A stretch of DNA of 64,000 nucleotides. It comes from Leptospira fluminis. Lineage in GTDB: Bacteria; Spirochaetota; Leptospiria; Leptospirales; Leptospiraceae. The notes under the pieces were generated by a model. It ran no database searches, was not told the origin of the DNA, and saw only the letters and a list, made by a program, of their open reading frames with translations. How positions within the stretch are numbered: the stretch's first letter is position 1; each line of letters opens with the position of its first letter. Both the position numbers and the translations under genes were made by a program. Of the stretch, positions 20,380 through 29,096 are shown in pieces. The stretch is from the NCBI RefSeq assembly GCF_004771275.1, contig NZ_RQEV01000015.1:129404-193403 (forward strand), in the 5' to 3' direction.

Positions 20380-21258
20380 ATGCGTTTTTCCGCGCTCATT
20401 TTATTCTATACCCTCGTCTTCTCTTGCGCTACATCTCCGGACCGCAGGGATCCTACGGGTAGTTCCGCGAGGTACGGGGCCGTCGGATTTTACGACGGAG
20501 ATCCGGTCCCGGACAAGGTGGCCTATTTGACCTTCGACGACGGACCTTCGGACTGGACCTCCGAAATTCTGGACGTTTTGAGATCCGAGAAAATTCCTGC
20601 GACGTTTTTCATCTGCGGGATTTGGGCTCCGAACGTGAATCGCACGAACAATAGCTTTCGAAAATTCCGGGACGTACTGGTTCGGATGAGAAGAGAAGGT
20701 CATGCCGTGGGAAATCATACGATCGGTCATAGGAATCTCATGCCCTTGTCCGAGGAAAAAATCCGCAACCAATTCCGGGAAAACCAGGAAATGTACGATC
20801 GCGAACTCGGAAAAGAATCCGCGCCGATGACTCTTTTGCGTCCTCCTTTCGGTTCCCCGTTCAATCGTTCCGTTTCCGAAGAATCCAAGAGAAGAGTGGG
20901 GCTGGCATTGAGACGCGAGGGAATCGTGGCAATGTGGTCCAAACATTTCGACTCCTCGGATTCCAAGGATTGGGTCCGTGGAGAATGGTACGAAAAAGGC
21001 CCCCGAGTCAATCTGGACGACGAAAGATTCAAAGCGAAGATGGAGAGGATCTATTCCAGACTCGTGAGTGGTGCTAACGGAAAGGGGATCGTGGTTCTCT
21101 TTCACGACACCCATCCGACAACCAAGGAAATCCTGACCTCCGTGATCCGAAAGTTACACGCCGAAGGATACCGATTCGCGACGATGGAGGAATACTCCCT
21201 CTGGCGTTGGGGGAAGTCCAGCTCGGAGCTTTTGGTTACCGAACGGAATTCGGAATAA
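20380..21258 (+). CDS. Polysaccharide deacetylase (NodB-like), lipoprotein-type
   Basis: A 292-residue member of the carbohydrate-esterase 4 family, which removes acetyl groups from chitin-like or peptidoglycan sugars. The full motif set is present: LTFDDGPSDWT, HTIGHRNL, LRPPFGSPFN and VLFHDTHPTTKEIL. The N-terminus ends in LVFSCATS, a possible lipobox, so the enzyme is likely anchored outside the cytoplasm. A long insertion near residues 85-120 (NRTNNSFRKFRDVLVRM) sits between the first two motifs. There is no clear ribosome site; it may be coupled with the transporter before it. Confidence 0.9.
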   Translation: MRFSALILFYTLVFSCATSPDRRDPTGSSARYGAVGFYDGDPVPDKVAYLTFDDGPSDWTSEILDVLRSEKIPATFFICGIWAPNVNRTNNSFRKFRDVLVRMRREGHAVGNHTIGHRNLMPLSEEKIRNQFRENQEMYDRELGKESAPMTLLRPPFGSPFNRSVSEESKRRVGLALRREGIVAMWSKHFDSSDSKDWVRGEWYEKGPRVNLDDERFKAKMERIYSRLVSGANGKGIVVLFHDTHPTTKEILTSVIRKLHAEGYRFATMEEYSLWRWGKSSSELLVTERNSE

Positions 21259-21336
21259 GTTCTTCTTCGAAAAAGTCTTTTCACATCTCTGCTTAGCGCA
21301 ATACCTGCCTGAATCCAATCAGGGAGCCGCAAGAAA

Positions 21337-22509
21337 ATGAACAAAGGTCCACTTTCCGGCGTAAAAGTCATCGATCTCAGTCTTTTGTTGCCCGGACCTC
21401 TTTGCTCCATGTACCTCGGGGACATGGGAGCGGAGGTGATTAAAATCGAGAATCCAAGGGCAATGGACGCCACGAGAGTGATGTTCAAAAACGAAAAAGG
21501 AGCTCCTTCACTGTTTCTGATGCTGAATCGGAACAAGAAAGCCATCACTCTGAATTTAAAACGGGAAGCTTCCAAAGAAATCCTGTTTAAATTGTTGGAG
21601 GACGCGGACATCCTATTAGAAGGATTCCGACCAGACGGTTTGGCAAAAATGGGGCTCGGATACCAGGACTTGAAAGACCGATTTCCTCGCTTGATTTACT
21701 GCGGGATTTATGGTTACGGAGATTCGGGTGCGTATCGGGATTTTGCCGGACACGACCTGAATTATTTGTCCTTGTCCGGAGTGCTGGCCCAAACCGGGAA
21801 GAATCCGCAGGCACCAGGTTTTCAGTTGGCCGACATAGGCGGAGGAACCTTGACTGCCCTCTCCTCGATTTTAGCGGCGCTGTATTTTCGGGAAAAAACC
21901 GGTAAAGGGCAAAAGATCGCGGTTTCCATGATGGAAGCTTCTCTTCAATTCGTCTCTCTATATGCGGGAATCTACTCCGCGACGGGAACAAACCCGGAAG
22001 GGGGAAACGAACTTCTATCCGGAAAGCTCCCGAATTACAATACCTACAAGACAAAGGAAGGTAGATGGGTTGCGCTAGGAGCCTTGGAGGAAATGTTCTT
22101 CAAAACCTTTCTGCGCCAAGCCGGTTTGGACACCCATTTGGAAACGACTCCTTTGGACGAGGGGCACTTTGACTCCTGGAAAAAGATCCTGACGGAATAT
22201 TTTTCCTCGAAGACCTTAGCGGAATTGCAGCCGATCTTCGAAAACCCGGATTCCTGCCTGACCCCCGTTAAAACCATGGACGAGGTAGCCATCGATCCGG
22301 TTTTGCGGGAAAAAGGAATGATTCTAGACCGGAAGCATCCCAAATTCGGGGATTATATCCAGTTCGGTTCCCCGTTTCCCTTCTCCGAGACAAAGGTATC
22401 TTATCGGTCCGATCCTCCGGAACACGGGGAACATACGACGGAAATCCTGAAATCCTTGGGATACAGCGATGCCGATATCGAGGAGTTTCGGAAAGAGAAG
22501 GTCGTTTGA
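21337..22509 (+). CDS. CaiB/BaiF (class III) CoA-transferase or alpha-methylacyl-CoA racemase
   Basis: A 390-residue protein of CoA-transferase family III. It opens with GVKVIDLSLLLPGPLCSMYLGD and IENP; the GHDLNYLSLSGVLA segment and LADIGGGTLTAL carry the His and Asp positions used by alpha-methylacyl-CoA racemase, and the C-terminal part contains NPDSCLTPVKTMDEV. The racemase is therefore the best guess, acting in the breakdown of branched fatty acids, but a transferase cannot be excluded. GGGAG precedes the start. A palindrome TTTGA-N5-TCAAA overlaps the stop. Confidence 0.85.
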   Translation: MNKGPLSGVKVIDLSLLLPGPLCSMYLGDMGAEVIKIENPRAMDATRVMFKNEKGAPSLFLMLNRNKKAITLNLKREASKEILFKLLEDADILLEGFRPDGLAKMGLGYQDLKDRFPRLIYCGIYGYGDSGAYRDFAGHDLNYLSLSGVLAQTGKNPQAPGFQLADIGGGTLTALSSILAALYFREKTGKGQKIAVSMMEASLQFVSLYAGIYSATGTNPEGGNELLSGKLPNYNTYKTKEGRWVALGALEEMFFKTFLRQAGLDTHLETTPLDEGHFDSWKKILTEYFSSKTLAELQPIFENPDSCLTPVKTMDEVAIDPVLREKGMILDRKHPKFGDYIQFGSPFPFSETKVSYRSDPPEHGEHTTEILKSLGYSDADIEEFRKEKVV

Positions 22510-22598
22510 GTCGTTCAAATGTAAAATGATTAAATAATTCTCTTTCAATAAGAAATTTTCTTTTCATAAATCAGTTTATATAATTATTTACTGAATTA

Positions 22599-22943
22599 AT
22601 GGCAAAGAAAATTTTGATGTTCGGTCTAATTCTCTTTTCTTCGATTTCTGGGTTCGCGTCTTGCTCTTCCGGAGAAGTGCTGATCCAGCCGAAATTGACA
22701 GGAAACGAGAAGATCATTCGTAGAGTAAGTGGTGAGGCCTGCGGTTTTATGGGGCTGGCGCTGCCGGGTTACTATTTTGTTCCGATCCAGCAAAACTCCA
22801 GGGTGGAAAGGGCGTATGCGAACGCACTGATGCAAGCTCCCGGCGCTGTCGCATTGACGAATATGACAATAGAAGAGAGTTGGACCTGGGTAGTGCTCGG
22901 GACCTTACGTTGTTTGAAAATTTCGGGAGATGCGGTGCAATGA
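22599..22943 (+). CDS. Small putative lipoprotein A (tandem pair, TRL-like)
   Basis: A 114-residue protein with signal peptide (MAKKILMFGLILFSSISGF), lipobox-like ASC and GEACGFMGLALPG, then FVPIQQNSRVERAYANAL and TIEESWTWVVLGTLRC. It and the next gene share the same plan: signal peptide, a CGF segment, a VExAY segment, the phrase M-x-x-EESW and a terminal Cys, so they are a tandem duplication that has diverged. The pattern resembles the TRL-like family of small secreted proteins. No ribosome site is seen before the ATG, and the upstream region is AT-rich. Confidence 0.7.
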   Translation: MAKKILMFGLILFSSISGFASCSSGEVLIQPKLTGNEKIIRRVSGEACGFMGLALPGYYFVPIQQNSRVERAYANALMQAPGAVALTNMTIEESWTWVVLGTLRCLKISGDAVQ

Positions 22944-23278
22944 GAACCATCCTATCACTTTTCCTCACTGCGGCGACCGTACTCACGGTCGGATGTAATT
23001 CCGTTCCGTTGAACATGCCCGCTAACGCTCCGTTGAAAACGGAAAAAGGACAATCCATAACTTCTTATCCGATTTCGGCCGAGTCTTGCGGATTCCAATT
23101 GCTTCTGTTTATTCCGATCGGAGTCAATTCCAGACAAGTGGAAGCTTATAGCAAATTGATTTCCCAATCTATCGGAGGAAGGATTTCCGATCTCAAGATG
23201 GAGGAATCCTGGTACTACGGACTTGTAGGGACCGGATATTGCACCCGTTTCTCCGCGTTGTTATCTAGAGCAAATTAA
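22940..23278 (+). CDS. Small putative lipoprotein B (tandem pair, TRL-like)
   Basis: The 112-residue protein starts at 22940, four bases before the end of the previous stop (ATGA). It has a signal peptide ending in LTVGC, then the family pattern shared with the previous gene (ESCGFQLLLFIPI, NSRQVEAYSKLIS, LKMEESWYYGLVGTGYC). It is probably coexpressed with lipoprotein A. The function is unknown; two outer-membrane or periplasmic partners are likely. A strong hairpin terminator follows within 20 bases. Confidence 0.72.
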   Translation: MRTILSLFLTAATVLTVGCNSVPLNMPANAPLKTEKGQSITSYPISAESCGFQLLLFIPIGVNSRQVEAYSKLISQSIGGRISDLKMEESWYYGLVGTGYCTRFSALLSRAN

Positions 23279-23294
23279 AAAGTAAAAAGAAATT

Positions 23295-23322
23295 CTGCCG
23301 GATCATTTCCGGCAGGGTTATT
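23295..23322 (+). terminator. Rho-independent terminator after lipoprotein pair
   Basis: A perfect eight-base stem (CTGCCGGA with TCCGGCAG) with a five-base loop (TCATT) is followed by GGTTATTT. It lies 16 bases after the stop codon of lipoprotein B. Confidence 0.78.
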
Positions 23323-23964
23323 TCCTCCTTCGATAGAATTCTCCTCCCTCTTTTTTTCTTCAATTGTAATCAACTCTACGCCACATTGAGGCATTTTTTC
23401 CATTTTTTGGTGAAATAAATTCGAGTTGGTTTGTATTCTCTAGTTCCCCTTTTTGGAATTCGAATTAGTATATTAATAAAAAATAAAGATGTAATTCGTT
23501 TAACTACAAGGATGTTTTTATTTTCGTTATTCTAAAAAGGAAAATTCGAATTGGAATGTAGATTTGTCTCCTTTTCGAGTTGTTTGCTCCTTTGTGTCTT
23601 TATTTTTCTCCCGCATCTTTTTCGTTTTTAATTCTCTTTTCATATTAAGGTTATGCTCACTTTGGCGATTCTATCGAATGTACAACGGATAATCGTCGTT
23701 ATTCGGATTCTGAATTTTATATTACATTCGTTGTTATATAAAATTAGAGGGCCATTTTGCTTATTATCTGTACGATGGGATGTAATAATCAAAGTAACAT
23801 TCATTATAAAATCTTAAAGTTACGATTTCATTTTGTTTTTGGCTCCGTACAAAAATTTATTTACAAAGTGGAAGCCGATCGAGAAAAGTTGGCAAAAAAT
23901 AAAGACGAAAAGTGTCTCAGTAAGAAAAGGCATTTCGCCTAACAAATGAAAAAGGATGTAAAAA
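23323..23964. other. AT-rich non-coding stretch upstream of the biosynthetic operon
   Basis: About 640 bases with no convincing gene; the AT content is plainly higher than in flanking genes. A 61-codon frame at 23757-23942 looks like chance. Two copies of the palindrome AATTCGAATT occur at 23457-23466 and 23543-23552. This is the only sizeable gap before the 18-gene operon, so it probably holds that operon's promoter, but I cannot place one with confidence. AAGGAT precedes the first gene. Confidence 0.5.
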
Positions 23965-24522
23965 ATGTCTCTGATAGAAGAAAAACCGCAAATCGTTAAG
24001 GAACATTCCGGAATGGAATTGGTGGAAAGTTTCGATAGGAAGCTCGTTCACAAATACAACGAAGAGAATGTTCTTTTGTCCGGCCTCGATAAATTGAAAA
24101 GCGATGGAGAGCATGAAAAGTATCTGATTACCGTAAGGGTAAAGATGGATCATTCTTTCTTCTTCGAACACCCGAGGAATCACGTGCCGGGAATGTACAT
24201 CATCGAAGCCGGACGTCAGGCGGGGCTCGCGATCGCCCACAAGTTTTATTCAGTTTCCTTCGAAAGCGAGTTCATACTGAATCAATTGACCGCCGAGTTC
24301 TTTAGCTTCGCGAATATCTGGCAACCTTTACAGATCTTGATCGAGGCGAAGGACGTGACTTGGAGAAAAGGACAGCTCGTCAGTTACAATTTAAAGGGAA
24401 CCTTCCTGCAAAATTCGAAGGAGATCGCGGCGATCTGCGGAATTTTAACCGTAATGGGTAAGAACATTATGGAAAAGCTCGAGCGATCGTTTTCCAAATT
24501 GGAACCGGAGTCGAAAGCCTAA
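23965..24522 (+). CDS. AfsA-like hotdog-fold protein
   Basis: A 185-residue protein with one hotdog domain of the A-factor (AfsA) type. It shows the family's opening VHKYNEENVLLSGL, then VRVKMDHSFFFEHPRNHVPGMYIIEAGRQAGLAIAH, in which the E-x-x-RQ helix and the preceding H-P-R are characteristic. AfsA enzymes join a beta-ketoacyl chain to a glycerol derivative to start gamma-butyrolactone signals; the classical protein has two such domains, this one has one. It could equally act as a thioesterase or dehydratase-like enzyme in the cluster. It is the first gene of the operon. Confidence 0.72.
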   Translation: MSLIEEKPQIVKEHSGMELVESFDRKLVHKYNEENVLLSGLDKLKSDGEHEKYLITVRVKMDHSFFFEHPRNHVPGMYIIEAGRQAGLAIAHKFYSVSFESEFILNQLTAEFFSFANIWQPLQILIEAKDVTWRKGQLVSYNLKGTFLQNSKEIAAICGILTVMGKNIMEKLERSFSKLEPESKA

Positions 24523-24552
24523 AGGCGAAAGACGAAAAGGGAAAATACAGAA

Positions 24553-25350
24553 ATGGAAACTAAGAAAAAACAATTGGGTATTATCAGGCATAGAGCCGAT
24601 CTACGCCCCTTTTTTTGGGTGTTAGGGGTCGGCTCTCTGCAGTTTTGTGCGTTTTATTTTTGCGATTCGGTCGAATCCGCGATTTATTCCGCACTAGCTC
24701 TATTCATCCCGCAGGCGTTGGTCGGCCCGATCAGCCATAACCACGCCCACTATTCCATGTTGAAGCCGAAATGGATGAACAAGGTTTTGGAAGTGCTTAT
24801 GTATTTGGAGTCCGGTCAGATGGCGAGTAAGTTCCGTCTCCATCACAACTTCGGCCACCACCTGCATTATACGGATCCCAAAAAGGACACTTCCACTTGG
24901 GTCCGTTCGAACGGGTCTTCCATGAATCGTCTGGAATACATCTTTATGTATTTCGCGACCTATACGTATAGAACCGTTCAGGTGGGAAAATCGCATCCGG
25001 CTCTTTTGCGCCAATTCTACTGGCAGCAATTCTTCGCGACCGCTGCGATCGGTATTCTGGTTTACCTGAATCCGCTGAACGCGTTGATCCTATATCTGGT
25101 TCCGATGCTTCTCTCCTGGTTGGTGTTCATCAATTTCACGTACGACAACCATATCGACCTACATTCTAAGGACGATTACGAGGCCTCGATGACCAATACG
25201 AATCCGCTTATTAATTTTATGATATTCAATAACGGATACCACTTGGCTCACCATATCAAGCAGGGTCTCCATTGGTCGGAGCTTCCCGAATTTCACAAAT
25301 CCATCGAACACAGGATTCCGGAACATTTGCGTCCCGTGATCGTAAGGTGA
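24553..25350 (+). CDS. Membrane fatty-acid desaturase/hydroxylase-like protein
   Basis: A 265-residue membrane protein with three His boxes: NHAHY (near 60), HHNFGHH (near 96) and HLAHH (near 237), as in diiron fatty-acid desaturases and related hydroxylases. Four membrane helices flank these. Desaturases need an electron donor, not seen here. It probably modifies an acyl chain used by the cluster (LuxC/E/D or the ACP). The gap to the previous gene is only 30 bases. Confidence 0.82.
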   Translation: METKKKQLGIIRHRADLRPFFWVLGVGSLQFCAFYFCDSVESAIYSALALFIPQALVGPISHNHAHYSMLKPKWMNKVLEVLMYLESGQMASKFRLHHNFGHHLHYTDPKKDTSTWVRSNGSSMNRLEYIFMYFATYTYRTVQVGKSHPALLRQFYWQQFFATAAIGILVYLNPLNALILYLVPMLLSWLVFINFTYDNHIDLHSKDDYEASMTNTNPLINFMIFNNGYHLAHHIKQGLHWSELPEFHKSIEHRIPEHLRPVIVR

Positions 25351-25355
25351 TCGAT

Positions 25356-26708
25356 ATGAAGCAGAAATCGGTAGCAGTCATAGGCGGCGGGATCTCCGGG
25401 ATCGCAGTCGCCCATTACCTAAGGGAAAAAGGGATTCGCGTTCAGATCATTGAGGCCGAGGACAGACTCGGAGGAAGGATGGCAACCGCGTCTCTTCGCG
25501 GTCGAGGTATTGCCTTGGGAGGAAAAAACATCGGAGTGAAATATTCCCTTTTTCGGGAATTTACGAAGTCCATGGGAGATCACCCTTTCGAATACTTCGG
25601 CTTGAACTCCTCTCGGATCCGGAATGGAAAAATCGTCACGTTCGATGAAAAGAAGAGATGGAGAGGAATGTTGGAATTCGCCAAGTCCTTTTCTCTCCGC
25701 GACCTAGTTCGGATGATTCCTATGATCCGTGCCGTCAAGGCCGATCGGATCAAGGACGGTTATCTGGGAAGTCCTTTCTTTCAAAGTTGGCAAAGAAAAA
25801 CCAAGGATGCAAAGCTTGCCTCAGTGTTCCGCAAGAATCTTGTAGAGCAGTTCATCCGCCCGATGACGGTTCGGATGAACGGAGCCGAGCCGGCAGAGGC
25901 CAGCGTAGGGAATTTCGGGAGCAATCTGAGCGTAGCGTTCGATACCTACGAACAGTTATCGAACGGATTGGATCCTTTATTCGAGCGTTTCTCCTCTCTG
26001 GTTCCTGTGAGACTTAACACGAGCTTGGAATCTCTGATCGTCCGCGAGGGAAGAGTCGTGGGAATCAAGGTGCTCCAGGAAAAGAGATTGGAGGACCTTT
26101 ATTTCGATCATGTCGTATTGACGACTCCCGCTTCCGTCTCGGCCTCTCTCTTGCGGAACCATTTTCCGGAATTGAGCGGAACTCTCGAGCAGGTCAGGTA
26201 TTTTCCGGTTGCGGTCGTCGTAGCGGAATACGCCAAACCGGTGTTTAACGAGAAAGTTCGGGCTTTAGTTTTCCCTTCGGACAAACCTTTGAGTAACGCG
26301 GGCGTTTACGGTGTGAACGACAGACATATCGTACGATATACGTTCAGCGGAAAGTCGGCTAGGGATATTCTTTCGGGTCAACCTTCCTTGGAGGATCTGG
26401 TCGCACTCGGAGAAAGAACTTTGTCGGAATTCATCCCGTTTCGGGAGAACCCTCGGGTTTCCTTTACCGGAAAAGTCATGAAACTCGGGTTGTGCGCTTA
26501 TGCGTTCGATTACGAGAGATTCAGAAGGGACTTCGACTTTCAATCTTCCGCAATCCAAGGGCTGGAACTGACCGGAGATTATCTTCGAGGCGCTTCCATC
26601 GAAGCCTGTTTTAGAGCCGCAAAAGAATGCGTGGACGGACTACAGATTTCGGATGCGCGGATTCAAAACGGCAAAGAGGAAGAAAAAGCCTTGGCGGCGA
26701 GTTATTAG
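25356..26708 (+). CDS. FAD-dependent amine-oxidase-like oxidoreductase
   Basis: A 450-residue flavoenzyme. The Rossmann signature VAVIGGGISGIAVAHYLREK starts at residue 6, followed by EAEDRLGGRM, which places it in the NAD(P)/FAD amine oxidase / protoporphyrinogen oxidase group. The C-terminus has LTGDYLRGASIEACFRAAKE, the usual second flavin motif. AAGGTG sits before the ATG at 25356; a longer frame begins within the previous gene and is not used. The substrate is unknown; in this cluster it may oxidise an amine or desaturate an intermediate. Confidence 0.82.
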   Translation: MKQKSVAVIGGGISGIAVAHYLREKGIRVQIIEAEDRLGGRMATASLRGRGIALGGKNIGVKYSLFREFTKSMGDHPFEYFGLNSSRIRNGKIVTFDEKKRWRGMLEFAKSFSLRDLVRMIPMIRAVKADRIKDGYLGSPFFQSWQRKTKDAKLASVFRKNLVEQFIRPMTVRMNGAEPAEASVGNFGSNLSVAFDTYEQLSNGLDPLFERFSSLVPVRLNTSLESLIVREGRVVGIKVLQEKRLEDLYFDHVVLTTPASVSASLLRNHFPELSGTLEQVRYFPVAVVVAEYAKPVFNEKVRALVFPSDKPLSNAGVYGVNDRHIVRYTFSGKSARDILSGQPSLEDLVALGERTLSEFIPFRENPRVSFTGKVMKLGLCAYAFDYERFRRDFDFQSSAIQGLELTGDYLRGASIEACFRAAKECVDGLQISDARIQNGKEEEKALAASY

Positions 26709-26715
26709 AAATCCT

Positions 26716-27630
26716 ATGCGAAAAAGACAAAGCGAAATTCTTTCTCCCGAATTCTTTCGATTTCGGAAAATTAAACTAGCCTATTATTCGGTTCCTTCCG
26801 CCTTGAAGGCCGAGAAGGAGCCGATCCTGTTCTTCCATGCGAACGGGTTTTCGGCATTAACCTATTCTCCCATATACGAGGATCTGAGTAAGGCAGGATA
26901 TCCCGTGTATGCCCTGGATTTTATGGGACACGGATTGTCCGAAGCTACGGACGAATTCCGCGATTGGTATTTTTTTCGCGACCAGGTACTTGCCTTTTTG
27001 GATCATCTGGGTCTGGAGTCCGTTTTCGGGGTCGGTCATTCGCTCGGAGGTGCGTCGGTTCTTTTAGCGGCTTCCAACGATATAAAACAACGTTTTCGTA
27101 AACTTGCGGTTCTGGATCCGACCGTACTGACTCCTCTGACTTCTAATCTTTTATACTTCGTCCCGAATCCGCTGGCGAAACTCGCGGATAAACGGAGAGC
27201 AGTATTCAAAAATCTGCAAGTAGTGGAAAGAAGTTATAGGATGATGCCTATGTACAAACGTTGGCAGCCTAAAAGTTTTCAAGCATACTTAAAAAGCGCG
27301 TTTCGTATCCGTTCGGACGGGCAGTTCGAACTTTGTTTGCCGCCGAAAATCGAAGCCCAGATCTTCAGAGGACTGAGACCGGGCCATTGGAAGAATTATA
27401 GAATACTACGACAGCAAATCCTCGTTTTATCCGCTACGCGTTCCGACGTCACTCCGCCTTCCGCCTGTAGGAAACTCACGAGGAACAATCTGGAATCCGC
27501 ATATTTTCGCCATTCCGATGGGTCCCATTTCTTTCCCATGGAAGATCCGAGTTGGGTCTCGAATCATATAACCAGATTCCTTTCCGGAGAAGAGAATCAA
27601 GGGAAGAGGAAATATGAAACGATTTCGTAA
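26716..27630 (+). CDS. Alpha/beta hydrolase in the biosynthetic operon
   Basis: A hydrolase of about 304 residues. Motifs: PILFFHANGFSALTY, DFMGHGLSE, GHSLGGASVLL and the final His in DGSHFFPMEDP. The ATG at 26716 follows the previous stop by seven bases; a longer frame inside the preceding gene is unlikely to be used. It is the sister of the gene at 18988. It could be a thioesterase or esterase that edits or frees acyl products. It overlaps the next gene by 17 bases. Confidence 0.8.
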   Translation: MRKRQSEILSPEFFRFRKIKLAYYSVPSALKAEKEPILFFHANGFSALTYSPIYEDLSKAGYPVYALDFMGHGLSEATDEFRDWYFFRDQVLAFLDHLGLESVFGVGHSLGGASVLLAASNDIKQRFRKLAVLDPTVLTPLTSNLLYFVPNPLAKLADKRRAVFKNLQVVERSYRMMPMYKRWQPKSFQAYLKSAFRIRSDGQFELCLPPKIEAQIFRGLRPGHWKNYRILRQQILVLSATRSDVTPPSACRKLTRNNLESAYFRHSDGSHFFPMEDPSWVSNHITRFLSGEENQGKRKYETIS

Positions 27631-29068
27631 AGGTTCGGATTATCTGGAAGACCTACGCGACGGTCGCAACGTTTTGTTCGAAGGAGTACGTGTGGAAAAC
27701 GTGGCGGAGCATCCCGCGTTTCGAGGGGGGGCTGGCACCATCGCCTCTCTGATCGATCTGCACCATCGGGAAGATTTGGAAGATCGGATGCTTTCCTATT
27801 GCGAAGATGATGGACGGGAATTTTCATCTTCCTATCTGATCCCTAAAAGTTTGGAGGAATTACGGAAAAAGGGGAGCTGCTTTCGCGAAATCGCAAAAGT
27901 GACCGGAGGTATGATGGCTCGGACCCCGGATTTTCTTGCGACTCTATTGGCGAGTTGGAACGCCGCGAGCGCAGTGTTCGGGCGTAAAAACGGAGAATAT
28001 GCGGAAAATATAAAGCGATATTATTCTCTTTCCCTGGAAAGGAACCTAGTGCACTCCCATGCCATCAGTGATCCTCCTATGGATCGGTTTTTCGACCTAT
28101 CGGGCGATAAGAAACTGACCTTAAGAAAAGTGGGAGAAACGAAAGACGGAATCATAGTCAGTGGTATCAAGATGCTCGCCACATTGGCGCCCATTTCCGA
28201 CGAACTCATCATCTATCCGTTCCGACCGCTGAAAGCCTCGGATATAAGCGAAGCCCTTGCATTCGCGATTCCGATCGGAACTGAGGGCTTGAAATTGCTT
28301 TGCAGAAGCGGCATCGCTACGGGAGACAAGGCATTCGATCGTCCTCTTTCCGAAAGATTCGACGAAATGGACTCTCTTTGCATATTCGAGGACGTCCTGG
28401 TTCCGCATGAGAGAGTCTTTATCGACGGCGACGTTCCATTCGCCAACGAATTGCGTTCGGAGACGGGAATGGTCTCATACGTTTCCCACCAAACCTGTTC
28501 CAGGACTGCGATCAAAGGGGAATTCATGTTGGGTCTCGCCAGTCTTTTGGCACGCTTCAGCGGCAGAGGTCAGCAGAGCGCGATCCAGCAGATCTTGGGA
28601 GAAATGGCGGCTAACGCGGAAATCTTGAGATGCCTTCTGGTTGCCGCAGAATCCGAGGGAGAAGCGGATCGCTTCGGTAATTTCATTCCTGGTCAGACCG
28701 CTTTAGGCGCCTCAAATGCGGTCGCCTCGCAATTTTACTCCCGTTCCGTCGAGATCCTAAGATCCATAGGTGCGAGCGGACTTATCATGCATCCTACGGA
28801 GTCGGATCTTTCGGAGAAAATGGATCAGGAAATTCTAAAATACTTCGGGATGTCCGGCGAAGACGCCTTTACGCATATCAAGATATTGAAGATCGCCAGC
28901 GATCTGGTCGTCAGTTCCTTCGGCGGAAGGCAGCTTCTGTACGAACAATTCTACCTCGGAGCTCCTCAGGCGGTTCAGACCCGCTTTTTCCACAGTTATC
29001 CAAGGTTGAAGGATGCGGAGCTGTTGGTGGAAAGGATCTTCGTTCCACCCCGAGTCCCAAGTTTTTAG
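27614..29068 (+). CDS. HpaB-like FADH2-dependent monooxygenase
   Basis: A 484-residue protein of the 4-hydroxyphenylacetate 3-hydroxylase family. It opens with RKGSDYLEDLRDGRNVLFEGVRVENV, which is typical of HpaB, and the fold follows the acyl-CoA-dehydrogenase pattern (LERNLVHSHAISDPP, IVSGIKMLATLAPISDELII, FEDVLVPHERVF). Such enzymes oxidise phenols or other small molecules with FADH2 supplied by a separate reductase, and related ones N-hydroxylate amines. No reductase is in the window. Substrate unknown. Confidence 0.88.
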   Translation: MKRFRKGSDYLEDLRDGRNVLFEGVRVENVAEHPAFRGGAGTIASLIDLHHREDLEDRMLSYCEDDGREFSSSYLIPKSLEELRKKGSCFREIAKVTGGMMARTPDFLATLLASWNAASAVFGRKNGEYAENIKRYYSLSLERNLVHSHAISDPPMDRFFDLSGDKKLTLRKVGETKDGIIVSGIKMLATLAPISDELIIYPFRPLKASDISEALAFAIPIGTEGLKLLCRSGIATGDKAFDRPLSERFDEMDSLCIFEDVLVPHERVFIDGDVPFANELRSETGMVSYVSHQTCSRTAIKGEFMLGLASLLARFSGRGQQSAIQQILGEMAANAEILRCLLVAAESEGEADRFGNFIPGQTALGASNAVASQFYSRSVEILRSIGASGLIMHPTESDLSEKMDQEILKYFGMSGEDAFTHIKILKIASDLVVSSFGGRQLLYEQFYLGAPQAVQTRFFHSYPRLKDAELLVERIFVPPRVPSF

Positions 29069-29096
29069 GAAGGCTTTTATAATTAGGTGAAAATGA

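Noticed and set aside
22505..22519. TTTGA-N5-TCAAA palindrome as a LexA box
   Set aside because: Spacing differs from the expected TTTG-N5-CAAA and it lies at the end of the CoA-transferase gene.
23757..23942. 61-codon frame in the AT-rich spacer
   Set aside because: No ribosome site and a composition typical of non-coding AT-rich DNA; no family.
23965..24522. A complete gamma-butyrolactone signalling system
   Set aside because: Only an AfsA-like domain is present; no reductase or TetR-type receptor gene was found.
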